Made by a program: the position numbers and the translations under genes | The notes under the pieces: model-generated | The model's input: the letters and a program-made list of their open reading frames with translations, nothing else | What the model was told of the DNA's origin: nothing | The model's database searches: none | Shown here: piece after piece, positions 56,875 through 64,000 of the stretch | Position numbering within the stretch: the stretch's first letter is position 1 | How the letters are laid out: every line of letters starts with the position of its first letter | DNA from: Gemella massiliensis | GTDB taxonomy: Bacteria > Bacillota > Bacilli > Staphylococcales > Gemellaceae | Direction: 5' to 3' | Assembly (NCBI RefSeq): GCF_900120125.1 | Contig: NZ_LT635545.1 | Coordinates: 56,778-120,777 of the forward strand | Length of the DNA: 64,000 nucleotides

Positions 56875-57762
56875 ATGGATAATAAAAAAATTATTTCAGT
56901 AAAAAATATAACTAAAACCATTAAATCTAATAATATTCTAAAAAATATTTCATTTGATGTTTATGAAGGTGATTACCTAGCATTGATAGGACCTAACGGA
57001 GCGGGTAAAACCACATTAATGAATTGTCTTTTGGGTAATAAATTTATCAATTCAGGTAATATTACAATTAACGGTCTAAAGCCTACAAATTTGGAATTAA
57101 AAAGATATGTTAATGCGCTAAGACAAGAGAATAAAATTCCCAATAAATTAAAAGTAAAAGAATTAATTAACTTTGTTCAAAGTATTTATCCTGAACATCT
57201 TAATATCGAAGAAATAGATAAAATTCTTTGCTTTGATGATAACCAAAAAGAAAATCTCGCATCAAAATTATCTGGAGGGCAAAGAAGATTATTGTCTTTT
57301 GTATTAACTTTAATCGGAAAACCTAAAATAATTTTCCTAGACGAACCGACAGCCGGTATGGATACTTCTACACGTGTTCGTTTTTGGGAAATCGTTAATG
57401 ACTTAAAAAAGCAAGGAGCAACGATTATCTACTCTTCCCATTACATTGAAGAAGTCGAACATACAGCAGACAGAATACTGGTTCTTCATAAAGGAGAACT
57501 AATACGTGATACCACACCGCACGCCATGCGCGCTGAAGATGTGGAAAAACTATTTACCCTTCCTGTTAAATATTTTGACTTATTAAAAAATTGTGAAAAT
57601 ATATACAGTCTAGAAGTTAAACTAGATAGTTTCAGTTTCCTTACTAAAGATGCAGATAACATCTGGAAATTATTAGAAAGAAACGGTTGTACTTTTAAAG
57701 ATTTGGAAGTACAAAATAGAACTTTGTTAGATAGTATTTTTACTACTACTAAAGAAAATTAA
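56875..57762 (+). CDS. ABC transporter ATP-binding protein (YvfR-like)
   Basis: ATPase of 295 residues with Walker A GPNGAGKTTLMNCL (about residues 38-51), signature LSGGQRRLLSF at about 132, Walker B KIIFLDEPTAGMD and the switch His in SSHYIEEVEHTADR. A C-terminal extension (residues 215-295) is usual in drug- or lipid-export ATPases. Gene order ATPase, permease, histidine kinase, response regulator resembles the yvfRSTU set of Bacillus. The PE-AGG ribosome site overlaps a TATAAT-bearing upstream region. Substrate unknown. Confidence 0.9.
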   Translation: MDNKKIISVKNITKTIKSNNILKNISFDVYEGDYLALIGPNGAGKTTLMNCLLGNKFINSGNITINGLKPTNLELKRYVNALRQENKIPNKLKVKELINFVQSIYPEHLNIEEIDKILCFDDNQKENLASKLSGGQRRLLSFVLTLIGKPKIIFLDEPTAGMDTSTRVRFWEIVNDLKKQGATIIYSSHYIEEVEHTADRILVLHKGELIRDTTPHAMRAEDVEKLFTLPVKYFDLLKNCENIYSLEVKLDSFSFLTKDADNIWKLLERNGCTFKDLEVQNRTLLDSIFTTTKEN

Positions 57763-57774
57763 GGAGTTATTATT

Positions 57775-58515
57775 ATGAAAAATTTTTTAACATTATTAAA
57801 AATGGAATTTATTCTTACTAAACGAAACATATCAAATTTCACAATGGGTCTTGGATTTCCGGTTATATTCTTTATACTGTTTTCGGGAATGCAACAATTC
57901 GATGATCCGAGTGTTCAAACTCGTGTCATTAAAGATATGCTTATTTCTATGACAGCATTTAGCAGTATCAGTTTCGCTTTATTTTCTTTACCGCTATCTA
58001 TTAGAGAAGATGAAACCAATAGTTACCTAAGTATTATTGATAATGCTCCAATTAAATTAGTTGAATACTATTTTGCTCGTTTTACCCGTCTTTTAGTAAC
58101 TTTTATCATAGCAGTTATTGTTGTCTTTACGGTCGGTCATTTCTTACGTGATGTCAATATGAGTGCTAAAGAGTGGATAATGGCAGGAATTTTAATGGTT
58201 ATAGGTAGTACAACTTTCTTAGGAATAGGTCTTATTCTTAGTTTAATTCAATCTACGGAAAAATTAAGTCTTTTGTCTAATATTTTATATTTAGGTTTAG
58301 CAATGCTAGGCGGTTTATGGTGGCCTACCTATCTTTTCCCGGAATGGTTACAAAATATTTCAAAAGTAACTCCAACCTATCATTTATTAAACTTTGTCAA
58401 TAAATATATAAAAGAAGGTACCTTTTCTTTTAATTCCCTTGGCATTCTCTTAACCTATGGCGTTGGTTTTATTATTCTTACTTTAGTTATTAAAAGAAAA
58501 ATGGAAATTAAATAA
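57775..58515 (+). CDS. ABC transporter permease, ABC-2 type
   Basis: 246 residues with six predicted membrane helices, ABC-2 type exporter permease. It begins MKNFLTLLKMEFILTKRN, an amphipathic start typical of this family. The segment LLSNILYLGLAMLGGLWWPTYLFPEWLQNISKVTPTYHLLN (about residues 166-206) is the ABC-2 motif with the LGGLWWP core. Starts 12 nt after the ATPase gene, with AAGGAG. A terminator separates it from the two-component genes. Confidence 0.9.
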   Translation: MKNFLTLLKMEFILTKRNISNFTMGLGFPVIFFILFSGMQQFDDPSVQTRVIKDMLISMTAFSSISFALFSLPLSIREDETNSYLSIIDNAPIKLVEYYFARFTRLLVTFIIAVIVVFTVGHFLRDVNMSAKEWIMAGILMVIGSTTFLGIGLILSLIQSTEKLSLLSNILYLGLAMLGGLWWPTYLFPEWLQNISKVTPTYHLLNFVNKYIKEGTFSFNSLGILLTYGVGFIILTLVIKRKMEIK

Positions 58516-58520
58516 TTGTT

Positions 58521-58565
58521 TAAAGTGTGTGAATAATTATCTAGTTTATTCACACACTTTATATT
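58521..58565 (+). terminator. terminator between the ABC exporter and the histidine kinase
   Basis: AAAGTGTGTGAATAA pairs with TTTATTCACACACTTT (15-bp stem), then a T-rich tract. Confidence 0.8.
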
Positions 58566-58637
58566 TTATGCTAAAATGTAAATAAAGTTTTTTAAATTCA
58601 CTTTATCAACATCAAAATATAGTAGAAGGAGTTTTCT

Positions 58638-59729
58638 ATGAAAAACTTAATTAAAAAATTGGCTAATTTCCCTTTTTATATTTCGTTAATATTTTTCGCC
58701 TTTCCTATTACATATGTATTAGATGGAAGTTATCCAAAATATACGTTATTGCTTACATTACCAGCTATAATTTGTTATATCTCCATGATTTATGCTAATA
58801 ACAAGTATATTAGTTTTATTCTTTGGTTTTATCTATCCTGTTATATTATCTACATGACAATTTGGATTCATCCTATGAATATGCTATTTTCATTTTATCT
58901 TAGTAATCTGATAGTCTGGCATTTTAAAGATATTTCATTTCGTTCATATAGAATTACGAGCTTCTTTACTATATTGAACTTTTTAATAATAGCTATTCTT
59001 TTTGGGAACTACCGCATTCCTGAAAAATTTATTATGTCTTGTTTTTACGTTTTATGCTTAGCCACTTTTATTTTCCAACGCAAAGCATATTTTGATAAAA
59101 AACTTAAGGAAGAACATAGAAAACACAACGAACATATTAATATTTTATTAGCAGAAAATGAAAGAAATAGAATAAGTCGTGATTTACATGATAGTATAGG
59201 CCATGTTTTTGTTATGCTAAAACTTAAAGCCGAACTTGCAGAAAAACTTTTAATAAAAAATAAATTAGAAGAAGCACAAAATGAACTTCGTGAAATTATA
59301 GAAATCAGTACGAAATCTATGCACGAAACTCGTTCTATTATTAACAATCTAAAATATCGAACAATAAACGAAGAATTAAAAATTATTGAAGATATTACTT
59401 CGTTGGCAGAGATTAAATGTAAAATAGAAAATAATATTTATACCAAAGAACTTAGCAGTTGGACCACTACTACCACTACTATGATTTTAAAAGAGTTGAT
59501 AAATAATATTATTAAACATAGCAATGCTGACAACTGCTCATTAATTCTTAATGAAAAACAAAATGATATAACCATTATTTCAACAGATAATGGAGTCGGT
59601 TTTAAAGAAATAACCGGAAATGAACTAAAATCTATTTATGAAAGAATTAAAATAGTAAATGGAACTATTACGATTATATCAAAAAATAATCCAACAAAAA
59701 TTCAAGTAATTATACCGAAAAAATTATAA
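58638..59729 (+). CDS. sensor histidine kinase (DesK/YvfT-like)
   Basis: 363 residues. About five membrane helices make up residues 1-145, with little outside the membrane, typical for intramembrane-sensing kinases. The HisKA_3 motif is [18 protein letters not shown], with the phospho-acceptor His in DLHDSIGH (about residue 184). The HATPase domain follows: [14 protein letters not shown] (N box) and [12 protein letters not shown] (G1). The signal is unknown; DesK relatives sense membrane thickness or lipid-active compounds. It is paired with the response regulator 19 nt downstream and with the ABC exporter upstream. Confidence 0.92.
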   Translation: MKNLIKKLANFPFYISLIFFAFPITYVLDGSYPKYTLLLTLPAIICYISMIYANNKYISFILWFYLSCYIIYMTIWIHPMNMLFSFYLSNLIVWHFKDISFRSYRITSFFTILNFLIIAILFGNYRIPEKFIMSCFYVLCLATFIFQRKAYFDKKLKEEHRKHNEHINILLAENERNRISRDLHDSIGHVFVMLKLKAELAEKLLIKNKLEEAQNELREIIEISTKSMHETRSIINNLKYRTINEELKIIEDITSLAEIKCKIENNIYTKELSSWTTTTTTMILKELINNIIKHSNADNCSLILNEKQNDITIISTDNGVGFKEITGNELKSIYERIKIVNGTITIISKNNPTKIQVIIPKKL

Positions 59730-59748
59730 AATAATAGGGGGATTTTTT

Positions 59749-60348
59749 ATGAAATTGCTTATTGCTGAAGATCAGAGTATGTTAAGAGATGCCATGACAA
59801 AATTATTATTAATGGAAGAAGACATAGAAAATGTTGTTCAAGCTGGTGACGGAAAAGAGGCTTTAAGCTACTTAAAAAATAACAATATTGATGTTGCAAT
59901 TTTAGATATTGAAATGCCGAAAATGACAGGTTTGGACGTGTTGGAATGGATTAAAAAAAATAATATTCCCACCAAAGTTATTATAGTAACCACCTTCAAA
60001 CGTAGCGGTTATTTTGAACGTGCCGTTAAAAATAATGTTGATGCCTATGTTCTTAAAGATCGCTCTATAGAAGAACTTATGCAAACTATCCATAATGTTC
60101 TAATAGGTAAAAAAGAGTACTCTCCTGAACTTATGGAAAATATTTTTTCAAATCATAACCCATTATCAAATCAAGAAATTATTTTATTAAAAAACATTAA
60201 AGAAGGTTTATCAAATAAGGAAATTGCTACCAATTTATTTTTATCGGAGGGTACTACCAGAAATTATATTTCTAATATCTTAGCAAAACTAAATTGTAAA
60301 AATAGAACGGAAGCTGTAAAAAAGGCAACTGAAGAGGGATGGATTTAA
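59749..60348 (+). CDS. response regulator, LuxR/NarL type (DesR/YvfU-like)
   Basis: 199-residue regulator. The receiver domain is [16 protein letters not shown], the phospho-acceptor Asp lies in [17 protein letters not shown] (about residue 55), and the conserved Lys in YVLKDRS. The LuxR-type helix-turn-helix is at about residues 140-199: [39 protein letters not shown]. Likely activates the neighbouring ABC exporter genes. A terminator of the ISL3 end follows the stop codon. Confidence 0.93.
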   Translation: MKLLIAEDQSMLRDAMTKLLLMEEDIENVVQAGDGKEALSYLKNNNIDVAILDIEMPKMTGLDVLEWIKKNNIPTKVIIVTTFKRSGYFERAVKNNVDAYVLKDRSIEELMQTIHNVLIGKKEYSPELMENIFSNHNPLSNQEIILLKNIKEGLSNKEIATNLFLSEGTTRNYISNILAKLNCKNRTEAVKKATEEGWI

Positions 60349-60380
60349 AATAATATCAACTGTCAAAGCCGAAAAAGAGA

Positions 60381-60417
60381 AAAGCTAAGCAACTTTGTAC
60401 TGCTTAGCTTTTTTTTC
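60381..60417 (+). terminator. terminator after the response regulator, within a solo IS end
   Basis: AAGCTAAGCA pairs with TGCTTAGCTT, followed by eight T. The hairpin is homologous to the one at the end of the IS at 1339-1370, so a mobile-element hairpin now serves as terminator. Confidence 0.8.
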
Positions 60418-60452
60418 TTATTTTCTCATGCCCCGTATTTGACATAGGGCCG
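60385..60452 (+). mobile_element. solo ISL3 right end
   Basis: The sequence CTCATGCCCCGTATTTGAC ending in ATAGGGCC (60423-60450) repeats the terminal sequence of the IS at 1386-1411 (which ends ACACAGAGCC), preceded by the same hairpin and T-rich spacer. There is no transposase or left end here. It is a remnant left by deletion of most of an element, or one end of a non-autonomous copy. Confidence 0.75.
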
Positions 60453-60457
60453 ATTTG

Positions 60458-60928
60458 TTACACTCCAAGATATTTAATATATATTTGACACGGATTCCAT
60501 TCGTCCCATAAAGTCGGAAAACATTCCAATTCTTTATATCCCATCGCTATATAAAAATTATTGGTAATATCATATTCTTTGTAATGTCCCATCTGTACCG
60601 TTTTTACCTGTGAGTATGTGTAACCCAACTTCCTTGCCATAGTTTCGTATGCTTCATTAAGTACCGATCCGATACCCATTCGATGGAATTTCTTTTTTAT
60701 GCCCATTACAAAAATATCTGCACAATCCTTGCTGGTTGCGTTTAATACAACAAAACCAACGGGCTTATCATTCATATAACAAGCGAGAAAAGGCTTGTCC
60801 TGTGAATCACGAATATAATCTTCCGTGCTTTCCGGCATGCCGAACCATTCCGGAAGGTCATATAATACTTCTCTCGATACTGCTTCCTTTTCCGGTTTAT
60901 CTACAACTTCTTTTATTTTTATATCCAT
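60458..60928 (-). CDS. GNAT-family N-acetyltransferase
   Basis: 156 residues. The acetyl-CoA motif is IFVMGIKKKFHRMGIGSVLNEAYETMARKLGYTY (V-x-x-x-x-R-x-x-G-x-G: RMGIGS at about residues 101-106). It ends with the ITNNFYIAMGYKELE motif, where Tyr lies in the catalytic region. Substrate unknown. GGAGG lies 5 nt before the ATG. Followed by the solo ISL3 end. Confidence 0.9.
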   Translation of the reverse strand: MDIKIKEVVDKPEKEAVSREVLYDLPEWFGMPESTEDYIRDSQDKPFLACYMNDKPVGFVVLNATSKDCADIFVMGIKKKFHRMGIGSVLNEAYETMARKLGYTYSQVKTVQMGHYKEYDITNNFYIAMGYKELECFPTLWDEWNPCQIYIKYLGV

Positions 60929-60954
60929 TTACGCCTCCACAACTTCTAATTTGG

Positions 60955-61521
60955 TTAGTATCTTTTTCCATATAAACTTTTTGCTAAATTTGTATATTTT
61001 TTTATAAAATCTGTTTTTGCCTTGGTATATCCATCCCTATCATGTTCAAATTCTTTCCAAAGTGACAGTTTTAAAATTTCATATTCTTTGCCTATTTCCT
61101 TATGCTCATTCAAATAATCTCTAAAATACAGTTCATCATTATCTCCAACAAGTCTAATATGAAGATGGAATACTTTTTCTGCAAATCCTTGTTCTGTGTA
61201 CCCTTTATTTAATGTAATGCGGGTTTCAGTCATATTCATACAAAGCCAACTATTATTTATGAGAATATTTTTAACAAAATCTAAATCCGCCTTGTCGTTT
61301 ACTTCAACCAATATATCCACAATATTTTTTGACAATATTCCTAATATAGCTGTGCTACCGATATGAGATATTCTTTTTATACTTTTACTCGGCACTGCTG
61401 ATAATATCAATTTTCTTTCTTCTTCATACCATTTTATCCACTCTTTATTATGTTCAACTAGAAATATCGGAAACAGTTGCCAAAGTTCTTTTAAACTCAT
61501 TTCTTCCAATTTTTTATTCAT
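60955..61521 (-). CDS. GrpB family protein (UPF0157)
   Basis: 188 residues. The motif IKRISHIGSTAILGILSKNIVDILVEV is the GrpB/UPF0157 signature (HIGSTAVPGLxAKPIIDI in others), a nucleotidyltransferase-like fold with G-S-T and D-I. HLHIR and YFRDYLNEH also match. Family function is not established. GAGG precedes the ATG at 61521. Confidence 0.88.
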   Translation of the reverse strand: MNKKLEEMSLKELWQLFPIFLVEHNKEWIKWYEEERKLILSAVPSKSIKRISHIGSTAILGILSKNIVDILVEVNDKADLDFVKNILINNSWLCMNMTETRITLNKGYTEQGFAEKVFHLHIRLVGDNDELYFRDYLNEHKEIGKEYEILKLSLWKEFEHDRDGYTKAKTDFIKKYTNLAKSLYGKRY

Positions 61522-61543
61522 GCCTAACCTCTACAATTCTAAT

Positions 61544-61645
61544 TTATATCCTCACGATATAATTACCTGAATAAGCAACTATAATATTTATTTCATTATA
61601 AAGTCCATTCAATGCACTTTCGTCTTTTAACTTAATTTTGCTCAT
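61544..61645 (-). CDS. small ORF of unknown function
   Basis: A 33-codon ORF, MSKIKLKDESALNGLYNEI..., starting inside the XRE remnant region (ATG at 61645). The start overlaps the end of that remnant. I do not recognise it. It could be a gene fragment. No clear ribosome site of its own; low support. Confidence 0.2.
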   Translation of the reverse strand: MSKIKLKDESALNGLYNEINIIVAYSGNYIVRI

Positions 61646-61740
61646 CTTCTTCCTTTTCATAATCATCATCAAAACTAAACACATCATTAGGAGTACAATC
61701 AAGTACCTTTCATATTTTCTGTTGAATTATATTTTTTAAT
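61635..61740 (-). pseudogene. 3' remnant of an XRE-family regulator
   Basis: On the minus strand one frame reads IQQKI, then a stop, then KVLDCTPNDVFSFDDDYEKEEDEQN and a final stop. The segment KVLDCTPNDVFSFD is the typical C-terminal end of Cro/C1-type (XRE) helix-turn-helix regulators. The rest of the gene is missing, so this is a decayed fragment. Confidence 0.55.
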
Positions 61741-61748
61741 AATAATTT

Positions 61749-62432
61749 TTATCTTATTAACTCCATTACACTTCTTATTTTATAAGTCGGAATTATATTT
61801 GTGATGTTCTCTATATCTTCTGCGTTTATCCAACAGGTATCTATTCCAAAATTATTCCCACCTAGTATGTCAGATACCAGATTATCTCCTATCATCAATA
61901 CTTCACTTTTATTTTTACTTCCAATTATTTCAAATACTTTTTCAAAAAATTCTTTATCAGGTTTTTTATACCCTAATTCTTCTGAAATAAATATATAATC
62001 AAAATATTCATCTAGTTTATTATTTTTAAATCGGGTGCGTTGAGTTGCCGCTACGCCGTTAGTAGCGATATAAAGTTTATGAGTTTGTGCTAATTTTTTT
62101 AAAAGTTCCGGTACTCCTTTAAATACTTGGTTACCTTCTGCCAGATAAATTCTATACTCCTTATCATACTTCTCATCATTAACTTCTTTATTTAATAAAC
62201 TAAAAAAACGTTTAAACCTCCCCTTAGTTACATCTTTACTGCTAAGCTCTCCTAATTCAAGTTTTCTCCACAATGATTTATTTATTGTAATATATTTTTC
62301 AAATAAATCATCACTATATTCTATATTATGGTTTAACAATAATTTTTTAAATGCTCTTCTTTCCGCTTTTTTAAAATCTAATAATGTATCATCTAAATCA
62401 AATAATAAATACTTATACTGCGTTAAATTCAT
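61749..62432 (-). CDS. HAD hydrolase, YjjG-like pyrimidine nucleotidase
   Basis: 227 residues, HAD subfamily IA. Motif I is YLLFDLDDTLLDF (the double-Asp DLDDTL form typical for YjjG), motif II is LYIATNGVAATQRTRF (with the Asn in place of Ser/Thr plus 1), and motif III-IV is GYKKPDKEFF and MIGDNLVSDILGG. YjjG proteins dephosphorylate (non-canonical) pyrimidine nucleotides such as dUMP. The ATG at 62432 is set by GGAG 8-9 nt upstream. Confidence 0.9.
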   Translation of the reverse strand: MNLTQYKYLLFDLDDTLLDFKKAERRAFKKLLLNHNIEYSDDLFEKYITINKSLWRKLELGELSSKDVTKGRFKRFFSLLNKEVNDEKYDKEYRIYLAEGNQVFKGVPELLKKLAQTHKLYIATNGVAATQRTRFKNNKLDEYFDYIFISEELGYKKPDKEFFEKVFEIIGSKNKSEVLMIGDNLVSDILGGNNFGIDTCWINAEDIENITNIIPTYKIRSVMELIR

Positions 62433-62529
62433 CACCAGTTCTCCTCTATTATATTATTTTTATTATAACATAAATTTTGCTATTTTCCTTTTTAGGTGTA
62501 ATACCTCAATTATTATATATTATATAAGT

Positions 62530-62570
62530 AAAAAAGCAATCACTCGTGTTTTGAATGATTGCTTAGTTTT
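62530..62570 (-). terminator. terminator between RraA-like and HAD genes
   Basis: AAGCAATCACT and a matching AATGATTGCTT arm with a loop of about 10 nt, followed by T-rich sequence on the minus strand. The rest of 62433-62757 is AT-rich with no gene seen. Confidence 0.7.
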
Positions 62571-62757
62571 TATTAAGTTTAAACCCTTGTCACCATTTCC
62601 ATTTTAAAATAAACTGTTACTTTGACCCCATTAACAACTACCTAATTAATCAAAATATACCAAAGTTCCTCTTAAAAATTTATGATGAGTTTTTTTCTAC
62701 TAAAATAAAATTTCAAAGAACTTACCTCTGAGAAAAATATTTCTTCTCAAATTTTTA

Positions 62758-63417
62758 CTATAAAGTCTTTAAGATACTTTTTTCTTTAATAATTTTATCA
62801 AATCCATATATTTCCAAAGTTGTTTTTCCTTGTTTCAACTTCCTAATAACTTCCACCTCATGATCGAATTTAGCCAAAGCTTTTTCAAATACTTTATCTT
62901 CATATTCTTTAGGAATGACGACAACACCGTCACAATCACCAACTATAATATCTCCTGGATTGATCTGAATACCTCCACAGTGAACCGGTATATCCAACTG
63001 AGCTAGACTTTCTTTTACCGTACCTGATGGGTTAAATCCTCTTGAAAAGACAGGAAACCCAAGTTTTTTTATATCTTCAGCATCTCGACAGCTACCATCA
63101 ATAACAATCCCGGCAAGCCCATGGAGTTTGCACGCTGTTGCCATAATATCTCCAAAATGACCTGCGTTGACATATCCATGAAGGTCTAATATCAAAACAT
63201 CTCCCGGTTTTGAGGCATAAATTGCCTGATGAAGTGCTAAATTATCTCCTGGAAAACATCTGGCCGTAAAAGCTCTGCCAACCATCTTCATTCTAAAATC
63301 TACAGGTTTAATCGCTGTATCCATAACTCCTTGATTGGGAACTAAATTATTATTATCTGCAATATTTCCTGTTGGTAATTTTAATAATTTTTGTCTTACT
63401 TCCTCTGTTAAATTCAT
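62758..63417 (-). CDS. RraA-like family protein
   Basis: 219 residues of the RraA/4-hydroxy-4-methyl-2-oxoglutarate aldolase superfamily. The motif GLAGIVIDGSCRDAEDIKKLGFPVFSRG (about residues 107-134), with Arg and Asp, is the divalent-metal aldolase site. GDVLILDLHGYVNAGHFGDIMATACK (the GG-x-x-x-x-G loop counterpart) precedes it. Either an aldolase/decarboxylase or an RraA-like regulator; the sequence cannot tell. It follows the transporter gene by 7 nt, so both are probably co-transcribed. Confidence 0.88.
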   Translation of the reverse strand: MNLTEEVRQKLLKLPTGNIADNNNLVPNQGVMDTAIKPVDFRMKMVGRAFTARCFPGDNLALHQAIYASKPGDVLILDLHGYVNAGHFGDIMATACKLHGLAGIVIDGSCRDAEDIKKLGFPVFSRGFNPSGTVKESLAQLDIPVHCGGIQINPGDIIVGDCDGVVVIPKEYEDKVFEKALAKFDHEVEVIRKLKQGKTTLEIYGFDKIIKEKSILKTL

Positions 63418-63424
63418 ACTTTCC

Positions 63425-64000
63425 CTACCTTTCTGAAGTTTTTGTAATCAATGTGTAATTTTCATCAAGAATTCCATCTTTTTTATCTTTCCATAGTCTA
63501 TATGGAACGCTCACGATTAATGGTATCAACATAACAGGTCCTACTATCATTGTAAATCCACCATAACCGTATTTAATAATATTAATCAAACCTAGGCTTG
63601 ATCCAAATGTACAAATCAATACAAAAATTATAGCAATTAAAAATTTTCGTACTGAAATACTACTGTTTTTCCATTTCTTTGCAAGCAATGGCTCAAAACG
63701 ATTACAAACTGTAAATATAAAGGCAACCGAGCTTGAAACCATAGCACCAATGGCAAATATAGCATATAAAATTTTAGAAAAATTTCCGGAGTTTGAAAGT
63801 GTGTCAATTGCCCAAAGTGTTGGAATGTCTTCTTTCATAATATCCGGCATTCCTGCAGAAAAGATATATGTAAAAATCATAGTAGAACCTGCACATAGCA
63901 CTGCAGTTACAGTAGATTGTAAGATAATATCTTTTCTCGTTTTTAGAACACCTCGTGATGCCGGTACACAGGCATCATAACCATTCATGAAAAAGACAAC
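63425..64000 (-). CDS. YkvI-type membrane transporter, C-terminal part (gene runs off the window)
   Basis: The open frame continues past the window end (...VVFFMNGYDACVPASRGVLKTRK), so only the last 190 or so residues are present and the ATG at 63988 is an internal Met. Five hydrophobic helices are seen. The pattern resembles YkvI-like proteins of the APC superfamily. It lies just upstream of the RraA-like gene in the same direction; the substrate may be a carboxylate or amino acid connected to that enzyme, but this is a guess. Confidence 0.6.
   Translation of the reverse strand, partial: VVFFMNGYDACVPASRGVLKTRKDIILQSTVTAVLCAGSTMIFTYIFSAGMPDIMKEDIPTLWAIDTLSNSGNFSKILYAIFAIGAMVSSSVAFIFTVCNRFEPLLAKKWKNSSISVRKFLIAIIFVLICTFGSSLGLINIIKYGYGGFTMIVGPVMLIPLIVSVPYRLWKDKKDGILDENYTLITKTSER

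Overview
The window is strongly AT-rich bacterial chromosome from a low-GC Firmicute. The gene content fits Gemella or a close relative in the Bacillales: a seven-gene Mnh/Mrp antiporter operon, a type II-A CRISPR-Cas locus, the yqeG-yqeH-yhbY-nadD-yqeK-rsfS-yqeM cluster, pflB/pflA fermentation genes, copYZA, and S-box control of metK. The genus is an inference from gene content and order; no rRNA or tRNA gene was found to test it.

Layout. 1-1411: an ISL3-family insertion sequence with a broken transposase, cut by the window edge. 1480-8584: a complete type II-A CRISPR-Cas locus on the minus strand (cas9-cas1-cas2-csn2, a tracrRNA tucked between csn2 and the leader, then an array of 13 spacers). 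8957-13381: minus-strand housekeeping genes (pepT, a thioesterase, a phosphosugar mutase with deoD). 13734-19487: mnhABCDEFG. 19635-20978: glmM, followed by a gene-poor stretch holding a candidate small RNA (about 21441-21565). 21783-24336: a manganese-type ABC transporter (psaBCA-like). 24510-32647: lysS, four membrane transport or membrane proteins, a GDSL hydrolase and an acetyltransferase. 32798-33943: a pyruvate-kinase relative that has lost its lid domain. 34120-35556: a broken M20 amidohydrolase plus a separate ORF matching only its dimerisation domain. 35617-35763: a two-spacer orphan CRISPR array of the same repeat family, abutting a uracil-DNA glycosylase gene. 36425-42868: rlmCD, a small SE1561-like gene, an SDR, and the copper operon copY-copZ-copA. 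42149-47484: yqeM-rsfS-yqeK-nadD-yhbY-yqeH-yqeG with psd at the head. 47794-53753: a TetR gene broken by one stop codon, a truncated haemoglobin, metK behind a SAM-I riboswitch, pflA and pflB. 54171-60348: msrAB, a patatin, an NAD-binding protein, and an ABC exporter with a DesKR-type two-component system. 60385-64000: a solo ISL3 end, GNAT, GrpB, gene remnants, a YjjG-type HAD hydrolase, an RraA-like protein and the C-terminal part of a membrane transporter.

How the parts work together. The CRISPR operon is self-contained: catalytic residues of Cas9 are all present, the tracrRNA anti-repeat matches the repeat in only one orientation, and the leader end carries the ATTTGAG-type anchoring motif next to the first repeat. 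The copper operon (repressor, chaperone, exporter) has two cop-box-like sites on its promoter. The metK leader has a full S-box aptamer, terminator and promoter. The most unusual items are the orphan mini-array whose last repeat supplies the stop codon of a DNA-repair gene, the lid-less pyruvate kinase, the split M20 peptidase, the C-rich-loop small RNA, and the compact tracrRNA/leader arrangement.
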